The translations under genes were made by a program, and so were the position numbers. From positions 11,365,100 to 11,429,099 of the forward strand of contig JAQFVV010000022.1 in assembly GCA_028023455.1 (NCBI GenBank): a stretch of 64,000 bases of DNA, written 5' to 3'. Source of the stretch: Epiperipatus broadwayi. Taxonomy: Eukaryota; Onychophora; Udeonychophora; Euonychophora; Peripatidae. A model generated the notes under the pieces. That model worked only from the letters and a program-made list of their open reading frames with translations. It was not told the DNA's origin and did not search any database. Shown in pieces: positions 37,030 through 48,412 of the stretch (position 1 is the stretch's first letter; each line of letters starts with the position of its first letter).

Positions 37030-40000
37030 TGTAACGTTTTTCACGTTTTACTAGATCTGGTAGGCCTTCTTTTACACACTATAAAGTGAAAGTTAATCAA
37101 GCTATGGTTAAGAAAATATATTGTTCGTATTTCTAAAAGCATAGCTATATTTCCTGATTAACTGGCCTACTAATTATTACGACATGAATTGCGGATGAAG
37201 TTAGTTTTAATTTATAAAAGGAGGTTTTAGATTAGATAGGCGTATAGGAGATAGTGTATTTGTAGTTACACAACTTATGGATATGAGAAGAAATTCAGGT
37301 AAACAGTTATATATGAGTTTTATAGATATAGAGAAGGCATATGATAGAGTAAATAGAAATAGATTATGGATAAGTTTAGCAAATTTGGGAATGGATGAAG
37401 CTTTAGTGGATATTATTAAGAAATTATATAAAAATAATTATTATATATATCAGGGAATATTGAATCAGTTAAAGATAAAAATAGGGTGAGACTAAAGCAA
37501 GGGTGCCCTATGTCACCTATTTTGTTTGTGTTATATTTAAGTGAAATGGAAATGGCAATAGAAAGATTAGGAAGAGGGATAGAGATACCATTAATAGGTG
37601 GTAAGGGAGTATATATTTTGTCAGGTTTTTTTTTTGCTGATTTTTTTGTGTGCAGAAAGAAAAGAAGATATGGAAGTTATGCTGATGACATGTGCAAGGG
37701 TGGGTAAAGAGATGGGGATTAAATTTAGTGAAGAAAAATCAAATATAATGATGGTTAATACTGGAGAAAGAGAAGATGTAGCCTTTTATTGGAGATATTA
37801 AGTTAAGTGTTGTGAATAGATATAGTTATTTGGGAATTATTTTAAGTAATCAGAAAAATTATTTGGATGAATGAGAGAAAAAATTGATAAATGAAGCAAA
37901 GAAAAGAAAGGGATTGATAAAGAAATTAACAATGTTTTCATATAATAAATATGATGTAATTAGAATTATATGGAAGGGAGTTGCAGTAGCAGGGTTAACA
38001 TATAGTAATGATGCATTATGTGTTAGTAAAGGGGTATTAGATTATTTAGAAAAAGTTCAAAGGGAAGTAAGAAGACATGCATTGGAAGCAGATGTATAGA
38101 CAGCAAAGGAGGCAATTCAAGGAGAAATGGGATGGTCAAATTTTCATATGAAAGATGCAAAAAGTAAAATGAAAATGTTTGGTAGATTTCAGTTTATGGA
38201 TAATAAAAGAATAGCCCAAATAGTATTTAATTGGGTTATGAGTAAAGGGTAGGTAACAAGATGGGTAAGAAAGGTAATGCAGTATGCAAAAGATTTGGAT
38301 AAAGAATTTATATCAGTATATTTGTACAAAAGATGGGATGATTGTGTTAAGAGGATTGTTGAGTGTTATAGCGATAAGGAATGTGATAAAAGAATAGATT
38401 TATTAATAAAGAATAGGGAGTTAGAGAGATGAAGAAATAGTATGGAGAGTAAAAAGAGTTTAAATATATATAAACAGAATATTAGATGCGAGTTAATATA
38501 TGATAATAGCAAGGAAAGTAGTTTATTGTTTAAGGCTCCAATGGGATCTTTAGCAACAAGAGAATATACACGTAAATGGAAAAATATGAGTGATTTATTT
38601 TGTAAATTATGTAAGGAAGGAATAGAAAATATTAGGCATTTGTTAATTGAATGTAAATGCTTGAAAACAGAAGTGTTACATATAATGAAGTTATGGAAAA
38701 ATAAATATGAAAAAAGTGATTATACAGAAAGTGAATTATTGGTTTTTATGATGGGTTTGGGAAAAAATGTGGGGGATTTAGATATAAAGGCCATAGAATT
38801 GACAAAGATTATGTTGTGGAAATGGAATGGAGTAGAATATGGGAAAACTTAGAGTGGCGAATGGAAAATAAAGTGGCTAACAGGTTATCTGGGCATAATT
38901 GCTGAGATATTCTTGACTTCATTTAAGGAGAAGCCACAGTACATTACATCACATCTTCGTATCCCATAATTTTGATGTAAGAAAAAGATCGGGGTTATGA
39001 TTTCCCGTAACTTTATTTATTCTTTTAAAGAATAATATATCCAGGGCTTAATTAATAAATATTGGCAAGGGTAAATTACACATTCAAATCTTAATAAACT
39101 AACATTAATAATAATCATTAATAATGTACAATGAATAGTTGATATTAGAAACAAATATTTTTATTCTAACAAATTAAAATATTAAAAACACATTACTAAT
39201 TAATTGAAAAGATTACACGCACACTCTAATCCAGATATTAAATCAACTAACTAAAACAGTTTAATAATTAAAGTTCACTTAAGTTTCTTCCAGGAAGTTC
39301 TTTGGATGAGAATTCTGCAAATATCTCTAGTAGTAGTAATATTACAAGCTTATAGGAAGGATTGTTTGCAAACGCTTAATTTAGTCACAATCAGGATATG
39401 AATAATCTTAGCTTACCGGTAAGTTTGTGTAGATTCATGGGATCCCAATCTTCAATTATTGGTCTGTTCTATAGCTGGAGAAAAAAAGGACGGTTGCGAT
39501 GACCCTTTCATTGAAAAAAGTGGTATTCATAAGACTTCGTTTCCATGCTTGCGTGACGGCTTGGTTCAGCTTGTGGCCTATCTGTGCAGAAGTATATTAC
39601 TGTCACAGGTTATGCTAGTGGAAACCTCCAACTCTAAGACATTTAACCAGATGGTAAAGAGAAGACCTAGATCGAAGTTGTCCTCTTCTTTTTATACCTT
39701 GATCCAGTTTTTGAAACTTCTGTGCATCTATTTTCTTTTGTCCTTTTATCAGCATACAAGATAATAATCTTGTACACTCTTTCTTAAATTTAAGTTACAA
39801 AGTCTTTTTTTTTAGCATAATTCTGGCATCTTTAATTACTTAAAAAGATTTTTCTAATTTTAATCTTTTTACTTTTGCAATTTTTAAAATTTATCTGGAT
39901 TAGTAATCTGCAAGTCTTTTTTTCTCTTTCCAATTTTAACTTTTATTTTTAATTATATATGAAAGAAAAATTTAACTTTAAAAAAAAAATTACTCAAACG

Positions 40001-40090
40001 AACAAAAATTTTTAAATGGGTCAATTTACTTTTTAGCTTTTAAATATTTTAAATGCCAATATCTTTGGACCATCTACGTGTAGACGTACA
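37030..40090 (-). mobile_element. Solo LTR in a (TA)n tract, split by a LINE
   Basis: The ends are TGTAACG at 37030 and CGTACA at 40090, each directly against (TA)n. Without the LINE (about 37205-38958) the LTR is about 1.3 kb. A minus-strand TATAAAAAG lies at 39688-39697 and the GC-richer region next to it (39290-39700) looks like a transcribed R/U5 part, so the LTR reads on the minus strand. The plus-strand 101-codon ORF at 39459-39764 lies inside it and is not supported as a gene. No internal region or second LTR is adjacent. Confidence 0.65.
37205..38958 (+). pseudogene. Decayed LINE reverse transcriptase, 5'-truncated
   Basis: Broken frames spell a non-LTR reverse transcriptase. LYMSFIDIEKAYDRVNRNRL (block with the catalytic Asp of AYD) is at 37307-37366. 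LKQGCPMSPILFVLYLSEME is near 37489-37548. The expected FADD box near 37630 reads FFFAD followed by Phe, with a frameshift in the poly-T. Next come GIKFSEEKSN near 37720 and a later YSYLGIIL motif. The last open frame (38442-38852) holds a Cys/His motif, FCKLCKEGIENIRHLLIEC (CxxC...HxxxxC), typical of the C-terminus of several LINE clades. The 3' tail has CATCA-type units. At least four frame breaks and the damaged catalytic box make it inactive. It is inserted in the solo LTR at 37030-40090. A second 3' fragment is at 9744-9988. Confidence 0.88.
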
Positions 40091-40305
40091 ATATATATAT
40101 ATGTTTCTAAGAGAAATTAAATAAAATTTAAGTCATGACAGCAAGAAAGTTTTTAGATGCGATCAGATAATTATAAATATATTGCAAGTGCTAATATGAA
40201 AATCATAAACTTTCCAAATGGTATTTATATCAGTATAGTAGTTACAACACTGTATTAATTAATACATAATGAATATATATTTAACGAAATTGTGCATATA
40301 TATAT

Positions 40306-42369
40306 TATAACGATCCAAAAGAAAGTGAAGATCGAATCTTACCATAATCTGCACTACAAGGGTGCCATCTAGGCATTTGAACCTAGAAAAATTTATATAG
40401 TAGGCAGATACATAAGTTAAAAAAAATTATATTGGTTGATTCTGGTCGTTAGCCCATTGTCACTAGCTCATTGGAATAGCAGAGATTTATATTTTATAAT
40501 AAATTCTTATCTAAGAATATATAAAAAAAGAATAAAATAAGCCACTGCCAGTAATTAACACATAAACATTTATTTACACACATAAATTTTGAATCATTTT
40601 TAAATTTTGAGGAATAACATTATTTTAGATTTTAATATAACTTTTAATTTAAATTATTATTTTAAACTTTTAAATCATCTACACAGATGAAATTTATATT
40701 TACTTTAAGATTGTCGCGTATGAATAAACTACATAGATTTGCATTTGAAAAGAAAATATTCTATACTTTATTTAACCTTAGGCCAAAAGTTCGCAGTCAA
40801 ACTGGCATCAATCCATCTGATACATTGATGTATTCAATGTAGCATGAAAATACAACAGCACAATATACTATACTGTCAGGAATGGACATCTGAACAGTAT
40901 AGTTAGAGAAGACATTGACTCTTGTCCAATACAGGAATGTTACATTTGTATGGCAAGAAGAACAATAAAATAAAAACTCCATAAGAAGGGACCACAGTCC
41001 TTTTCACCAACTTACAATCCCATACATAGGCAAAAGGGTTTTGTGCAGTGTATACAGCGATTCTGCCCATAGCGAACCTCATACTACATCTACTAATTAC
41101 ACCAATATATCCAATCCATTGACCTAATTCAACTACGAAATGAATAACCTAAGATTACCCTCCCTTAATATAACTTTACAAATCTATATAGCCATTCATG
41201 CCCGACTTAAATTTAACATTTAGTTAAATTCGCACAGATGGATTTATAGAAGTTTGTTTTTTAATGTTGAGCATAGATCGACTACACAGATTACATGCTC
41301 AAAAACATTTCAAAATAAACATAAATGATCAAAATATAAAGTCATTGATGTAATTGCATGAGAGAATTCACAAGAAACCCAATGGTATTCATCATAAGAT
41401 GCCGCATTAACACCAATAACCAAAAAGACATCCAAATAAATACATTTTAGATATTCACCATAAGATATTTACGGAATGTCTATATATTTTAATCATATAT
41501 GAAAACAAAAACATAATTAAACGTGAACGAATCCATGCAAGCATCTATGCACAATTGAAATTTAATGCATTTAATAATTTAAATGATAAATATTAATACA
41601 AATAAAAATAATAATTAAAAAAAAAATGGAAATGATTTTTAGCAAACAAATATGTAAAAATTAAACATTTATAATTAATTTGAAACATAAGTCAGATAAA
41701 AGTTCCTTTTTAAAATTTAGATTAGCTGATCAAATCTTTTAAAGTTCTTAATTACTTTTAGTAAAAATTTTTCCTTTTTTATCTTACAGTAAAAAAGTCT
41801 GGTCTGTTGTTCCTGAAGGAGGCCTCAGCTGGTTCATTCCTGGTATTTCAGTCATTTCATTTTTTAAAATAAGTGAGAGAGAATGACAAGTGCATCTTAT
41901 CATCTTCTCACAAACTCAAGTTGGAACTGTCTGGAAACTCTATATTTCTCTTTTTATAATCCTCCTATGGATTCCATGAACAAAAACGTCACTGTTTCAT
42001 TTTTTCGTTATGGTCCGGGCCTTTATTTGCTGCTTCTATATTGGACAAGATAATTCTTTTTATTCTCATATCTATCTTATCCTCTGACTTTTTAATTACA
42101 GTATATAAGAGCCCTAAGGGCTAGTTTGGTTTTCGATAATTCATAAGCAATCATTTCCATTTATAAAATATATAAATCTTGTACTTTTTTATAACAAAGT
42201 ACGCTCAAATACTTTTATTTATTAAAAAAATATATTTTTAAAGTTTTGCATCTGTGTGAATATATACGTATACACGTTTAGCTTTTAGTTTTTAATAAAT
42301 TTATTTTTATTTGCGAACTTAAAGTTTTTATTTTGAATTAATGTAACGGCATATTTATCTATCGTTACA
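40306..42369 (-). mobile_element. Solo LTR, first of a tandem pair
   Basis: It starts TATAACGATCC (the TG of relatives changed to TA) and ends TATCTATCGTTACA. It is homologous along most of its length to 42384-44580; shared blocks include GGGTGCCATCTAGGCATT, CACTGCCAGTAATTAACA and GGCATCAATCCATCTGATA. It has no ORF or pol. Minus orientation is suggested by comparison with the other copy and by a reverse TATAAAAAG near 41950. Both ends touch (TA)n. Confidence 0.8.
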
Positions 42370-42383
42370 ATATATATATATAT

Positions 42384-44580
42384 TGTAATGATCCGGAGAA
42401 TGGCACTTAACGTAAAATGCACTACAGGGTGCCATCTAGGCATTAGAACCTAGATAAATTTATAAAGTAGGCAGATACGTCAGTCAAAAAAAAAAAGGAT
42501 TTTTTTTTTCCTTTTTTTTTTATTTTGATTCCGGTCGTTAGCCCATGTCACTAGCTCAGGGAGTAGCAGAGATTTAATAATATCATATCTTATCTAATTA
42601 GATTTCAACATTAAAAAAATAAATAAAATAAGCTACTGCCAGTAATTAACATACAAAAATTTATTTACGCACATATATATAAGATTTAAAATTATTTTAG
42701 TATTAGTTTTACATTTTCACATTTAACATTTGATTTTTGACTTTAATTTACATTTAATTACTATTATATTCTAATTTTACATTTTAATTAAGTTCGCACA
42801 GATAAATTTATGAAAGCTTGTTTATAATGTTGAATATAGATCGGTTACATAGATTTCACGGTCAAAAACATTTCAAAGTAAACATAAACGATCAAAATAC
42901 AAAATTATTGATTACTGACAATTGCGGAGGGAACTTTATACATAACCCAATAGTATTCACCATAAGATACTGGCATTGTCACCAATAACCTAAAAGATAT
43001 CCGAATAAATACATTTTTGATACTCACCATAAGGTATCATTATTTATCGAATGTCTATATATTTTGATCAAATATGGAAACGCAAAACATAGTTAACCAA
43101 TAAACAATCCATGCAAGCGTCTATAAGCAACTTAAATTTAATGCATTTTTATTTAGGGTCGAGTATGAATAGACCATATAAATTTGCTTTTGACAATAAA
43201 CATTCTATCCCTATTTAACCTTAGGCTAAAATTCGCAGTCAAACTGGCATCAATCCATCTGATATATCGATGTATTCAATGTAATTTGGAATACGGCAGC
43301 ACCAAAGAGATTAAGAAAAGGCATTGACTCTCATCAGATAGGGATATTACATCTATCTAACGAGAAGAACAATAAAAAAAAAACTCCATAGAAAGGAACT
43401 GCGTTATCCGACTTATAATTCCTTCCATAGGCAAACGGAAGTGTGCGGCGTATGAAGCGATTCTGCCCGTAGCGAATCAATATTACATCTACTAATCACA
43501 CCAATATATCCAATCCATTCACCCAATTTAACCACGAAACAAATAACCTAAGATTACCCTCCCCTAATATAACTTTACAAATCTATACAGCCATTCATGC
43601 CCAACTTAAGTTTAACATTTATATAATTAATTTAACGAAAAACAAAAAAATCATGATAAAACTTAAAGAATAAAAAATAAATAAATGGAAATGATTTTAC
43701 ATAAATAAGAAAAAAAAATACATCAAATAACACTATTAATAAAGAATTTAGTTTGGTCAGATAGGATCATATTGCAATCATTGAAATATAGAAAATTTTA
43801 ATTTAATGTTCATTATTTATAAAGTTCTTACGGTTTAAAACAGTTCATCTTTATCCGTTGCTTGTCATGAACGTGAATTCCCACGCCGTCCTAAAAAGGT
43901 TGGTATCCATTTAGCCGTTGTTTATTTATTTATTCGGAGGTTTTTTAGTTTAGTTGGTCCTCAATGTAGAAAACGATAGTTCATTTCTCTTTTTTTCTTT
44001 GGCAAAACTGAAGGGATTGAACGTGCGTCCTTCAATCTCTTCTCCCGCACCTCCACACTAACATCTATCTGTCACATCATAATAATCATCATCTCCTAAT
44101 AATTTTCCACCATGTCCTTTTATATTCATTTGAAGGATTGCATTTACATTACATCATCGATGCGATGATCCTTTTCGTTGAGGTCCGATTTCCCAATGGA
44201 TTTATTTCATTTGCTAAAAGTTTCTATTGTTTTCCTCTCTGACCGATGTTTTTTACATTTAAATGCCCAAGGCTGGTTTACATTTAACTAATTAACAATC
44301 ATTTCCATTTCTGATTAATTAACCTGTTTTCCAAATCAAAGATATATTTTTATCTCTAAATCTTTTTAAGTTTTTGTTTTAAAATACCTTTTCTATTTTT
44401 AATACAGTTTTATTTTAATAATTTTTTTTATCTGTGCGATTTAATATATATGAGTTTAAGATGATATTTAATTTCAATTTTTAATTCTTAAAGAAAATTT
44501 TTAAATGCGAACTTTTTGATTTACTTTCATGTTTAATAAATATAAAAAAAACAATGTAACGAACGTCTGTGCTCGTTACA
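42384..44580 (-). mobile_element. Solo LTR, second of a tandem pair
   Basis: It starts TGTAATGATCC and ends CTCGTTACA, flanked by (AT)7 on the left and a longer (AT)n on the right. It is a homologue of 40306-42369 but clearly diverged, with many substitutions and indels, so the pair is not a recent duplicate. A reverse TATAAAAGG at 44116-44124 lies upstream (in minus sense) of a more GC-rich transcribed-like region. The two copies are only 14 bp apart, and that spacer is pure AT. Confidence 0.85.
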
Positions 44581-44685
44581 ATATATATATATATATAACC
44601 TTTTAATTATATACTTTGTAAATCATATCCAAATATATATGTATAACTTTGTTATATACAATTTAAAAAAGTTTATTATGTATAT

Positions 44686-46825
44686 TGTGCCGGATGAAAG
44701 CTTTTAATTTCATCTATCAATCTATTCTAATACAGAGGGCACCACCAGATCACTACATATCTGGAAAATTGGTTTACTGTGATCAGAATAGATGATGATG
44801 ATGGTTTGCGCCGACTAGACTCAGGGAAAAACAAGAGATCTTAAATTGTTTAGACAATTGAGACAAAAGCACAAAGACAAACATCAGCCAAATTAAGTTT
44901 AAACATATTTAATAACATTTTATTCAGAGAAGAATAACTTATAAGAAAAGTTTATAATTTATTAACACAATAAATAGGATTAACTCAGGTGTGTACCAGA
45001 AATACTTGAGGTAAAGCTATGACAGACCAACTGATCTTCTAATAAATGAATTATAAAAGGGAGGATGTAAATTTCATTCAGCAGAAGATTCACCCAAACA
45101 TTGGTTCTCACTTTCAGATACTTAAACCATATGCCCTTGAAACAGATTAAAGAAATTTAGTGCCGATGAGCTTTTCGAGGTCCAAAAATTGGTCAGACCC
45201 CGAATGTCCTTATATCGGTATGAGCTGCACCTATTACTACATTTAAAATAACGGTGATTGATCCACCTCAAGAACAAACGAAAAATATGCTTGAAACAGA
45301 GTAAAACAATTAAAATTGGTGAATCCCAGCCAAACGATTGGCGAAAATTACTCTAAAATTAATAAGAAAAGGTCTCAATAGGAGACAAGCAAATAATTAG
45401 AAAAACAGTTATGTCTGCCCCAGCAATTAAAGAAAAGAAAATGAATTACAAACAAATTCTGAGTACACACTCTGATAAATTTAAAGCATACGTAATAAAT
45501 ACAAAAATAAATCTATCGGAGAGTGCACATGAGTACGAAAATCTTAAAAGTTGTAAACACTTTAGCAGAATGAAAGTATCGCTCACCTGTAATTTAAGAA
45601 AGGATAAATTTTGTCTTCCTGCTGATGACTTATAAAATTACAAAGAAAAACACAATTCTAATTTCCACTTTTAGAGATATTAGAAACGAAATCTCCACCT
45701 GCGGCAAATTAGACATAAAGTCACCAGCCAAAAGATTTTTGGAGGTTTAGCAATAGGGCAAACATAGAGTTTAAAATTAATTATTGAGTAATAACATAAT
45801 TACAGGTAAGCATTTAAAATGCATGACTGCTAAAGCATTTATAAAAAGTGAGGCATAAAATATAAATACTCATTCATCACTCTCCAATAAACAAAACTGA
45901 AAGCAAATTGGGAATCTTAAAACTAAGATTCCAAAACCCATTACAAAAATACAAGAAAACACAATAAAGATTAAATGTGAATATAAATATTACTTAAAGT
46001 TTACGAATACAGACTTTTATGATTAGACTGAGTGGAGATTTAAAAAGAATTAATTTACCCTGGGAAGAATAAAAAGAAAATAGTTACCTTTCGGTAAAAG
46101 CAATGTTCACGTAGAGTGCACACTTTTACTTAAGTTCATTTTCAGGTTCTTCAACCATGGCAAGGTAGATGTAACGAGGTTCCCGCTTCTTGTAGGAGTT
46201 TAAGGCATTACTAGAGCAAATTTGGTAGTCAGGGATCCATCTTTTGTTGAGTTAGCAAGCCATTCGGATTTTGACAACACGTATAGAATTTTTCATCTTG
46301 TTGCAAGCAAAAGTATTTAATAACAGCTGATGTCCTTTAAAAATTTAAATGTCCACGCTGATATAAACTTTCACTTGAGAAACAGCTTGTCTAGTACGAA
46401 TAATGAGTTAATTGACACTCCAAATTTTCAGGGCTATTTATACGTTGCTCCATTTCCTGCGAAACACTTTCCTTGTTGTCCAATTTCTACACCTTAGGCA
46501 GGGCAAATATTAATCTCCCACTCAATGTAATCTAGGAATTCTACCCAGAAATTATTGAAATGAAAACAACTACATAAAAATCAAATCTCCACTATTAAAA
46601 TAAAAGCCACAGGAATGTAATTAGCTAGATTGCTTGTTTTTTAATTAATTGATTTAAAGTAAAAACAAGCAGTATAAGAAAATTATTTTAAAATAAATCG
46701 ATAACACTGAATGTATTTTGATACACGTATTCTTTTTAAATAATAATAAAAATTTAAACATTAAACATTTTAACAAAATTAAGTTTAGTGAAGATTAAAA
46801 CTTTATCGGATTTCAATCATGTTCA
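44686..46825 (-). repeat. 3' LTR of the minus-strand element
   Basis: This is the leftmost LTR copy. It contains TATAAATAGC in reverse at 46433-46442, the same decamer as the + strand element. The plus-strand ORF at 45411-45635 lies inside it, is interrupted in the other LTR copy, and is not a gene. Confidence 0.9.
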
Positions 46826-47271
46826 ACTGCCTCAAAACGTGATCAAAAAAAAAAAAAACATTCCTGTAACTTTTTTTTCTTTTTTTTTAACTAGAAACAC
46901 TTTAAAATTATTCTTAGAAATTTGGCTGAACGTTTGCCTCACACTCAGAAAAACAGAACAATATTTCATTTTAAACATTTTCCACTTTCATAATCCGTTA
47001 ACAAAATCTTTTTTTTTTTTAATTTTTATTAAAAACAATCCATCCGATTACTAAATGCTGAACCCTTAACTTTTGTCCGGCAGTTCTTTTACTCCGTTTA
47101 CTAACATTGAAATAAGTTCCTTTCCCTCTCTTATATTTTCTTAACTTATATAATTTTCTCTTGTCTTTTTCACATTCTATTTTGTTTTCTATCTCATATA
47201 ATGGAAAACTGTTTTGCCGAGCAAAACACCTTTCTAGTAAGTGTCCCCTTTTACTACTTATACTATCAGCA
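46826..47271 (-). other. 3' part of the minus-strand element interior
   Basis: There is no pol homology. On the minus strand the last bases before the 3' LTR are GTTTTGAGGCAGT, a weak purine tract. Poly-T/poly-A runs lie near 46845 and 47010. A plus-strand 88-codon ORF here is low-complexity and not supported. Confidence 0.5.
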
Positions 47272-47589
47272 TTAGTATACAGAAAGAATATTATTGTCTA
47301 CAAACTTTTTGACTGTTTGACATAAGATCCTTTTATATATGGCTTCTATTTCAACCTTAAAATCATATTTCTTAATCTTTTTATTAATTCCTTTCTTCTT
47401 TTTAAACTCATACTCATCACAAACAGTTATTGAAACCAATTTATTTTTAGTTTCACGAGGAAACTTTTTTACCTGCTTTTCTGTTTTTACCTTATAACTT
47501 TCTTCTATTGCTTTATTTACATTTACTAAATTTTCCACCACACTTTCTACTTGTAACCCATCTGTGCTTATTTCTAACTTTATTTCCAT
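47272..47589 (-). CDS. Lysine-rich gag-like ORF, C-terminal part
   Basis: This 105-codon frame on the minus strand begins MEIKLEISTDGLQVESVVEN. It carries a strongly basic central segment (EFKKKKGINKKIKKYDFKVE) and ends with a hydrophobic, cysteine-containing tail (LCQTVKKFVDNNILSVY). It directly follows a Glu/Lys-rich coiled-coil reading frame (to about 47950) that is now interrupted by stops, so the initiating Met here is probably internal to the original protein. The order coiled coil, then basic region, mirrors the ORF of the + strand element at 18175-18988. Role: presumed gag or RNA-binding component; inference only. No zinc knuckle, protease or RT. Confidence 0.5.
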   Translation of the reverse strand: MEIKLEISTDGLQVESVVENLVNVNKAIEESYKVKTEKQVKKFPRETKNKLVSITVCDEYEFKKKKGINKKIKKYDFKVEIEAIYKRILCQTVKKFVDNNILSVY

Positions 47590-47953
47590 CTTCTCTGTCC
47601 TAGCACTATTCTGTGCTACTTCAACTTCTATATCTTTTATGACCTCAACTTATTCTACTTCTTGAGTTTCTTCTACTTCTCCCATTATTTCCCATCTCAT
47701 TTCTTTCATTTCCATAATCATTTCTTCCTTTATAGCCTGCTGGCCCTGCCTAACTTCACTAATTTCTTCCTTTATTGCCTGTTAGACCTGCTTAATTTTC
47801 TTCTTTATTTCCACTTTAAACTCTGCTATCATTGCTTGCTGACTTTTCTTGAATTCACTCATATCCTACTTCATTTCTATTACCAACTTCATCATCATCT
47901 TCATCATCATCTGTGACCCACTCTCTTCTTTGTTAACTATTCCCATTTTTGCA
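47590..47953 (-). pseudogene. Coiled-coil N-terminal part of gag-like ORF, interrupted
   Basis: On the minus strand an ATG near 47950 opens MGIVNKEESGSQMMMKMMMK, stopped after about 26 codons. Further frames read heptad-rich segments such as AIKEEISEVRQGQQAIKEEM. GQ(Q/N)xIKEEI-type phrases also occur in the coiled coil of the + strand element. Several in-frame stops near 47875, 47790 and 47655 show decay. Confidence 0.45.
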
Positions 47954-48035
47954 CCAGACTAAATTTGCAATACTAACTTCTTAAAAAAAATATAAAAATC
48001 TAAAAGCAAATAAAATGCTATTTACTGTTTTCTAT

Positions 48036-48250
48036 AAATTATTTCATAACGAAGACGAACTATATTTAACTCTTCAAAAAATTAACTTAGACTTTTTTTT
48101 AAAAAATACTCTTTTTACAGTTTCAAAATTATTTCATATAAAAAGAAGACGAACTATATTTAACTCTTCAAATAAAATTACTCCGACAGACTTTTTGAAA
48201 ATACGCTTTCTAAGTTTCTAAATTATTTCATTAAAAGGAAGACGAACCCC
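48036..48250. repeat. Tandem repeat of about 95 bp in the element leader
   Basis: TTATTTCAT...GAAGACGAACTATATTTAAC recurs near 48040, 48130 and, partly, 48225. The array lies between the primer site and the gag-like ORF of the minus-strand element. Leader tandem repeats of this sort are known in several retrotransposons; the role is unknown. Confidence 0.75.
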
Positions 48251-48380
48251 ATTCTACCAAACTGCTCCAAAATACGTGCAATAATTAACAAAACCGAACC
48301 TCCACCTACTAAATCTTGCCTCTAATACCTGAAATCTTTCTTAACCATCTAAACAAAATCTCACATGGGTTTGAAGTCAA

Positions 48381-48399
48381 AGCCCCATGTTGGGCACCA
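48381..48399 (-). promoter_or_regulatory. Primer-binding site of the minus-strand element
   Basis: On the minus strand it reads TGGTGCCCAACATGGGGCT, 13 bp after the end of the 5' LTR. TGG pairs with tRNA CCA, and the CCCAAC-TGGGGC core is the common tRNA 3'-end complement of many Ty3-like and retroviral elements. This fixes the orientation of the element. Confidence 0.8.
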
Positions 48400-48412
48400 A
48401 AATTTCCTATTA

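Noticed and set aside
45411-45635. 74-codon ORF as a gene
   Set aside because: It falls within an LTR, and the homologous position in the other LTR is altered at the start region and frame.
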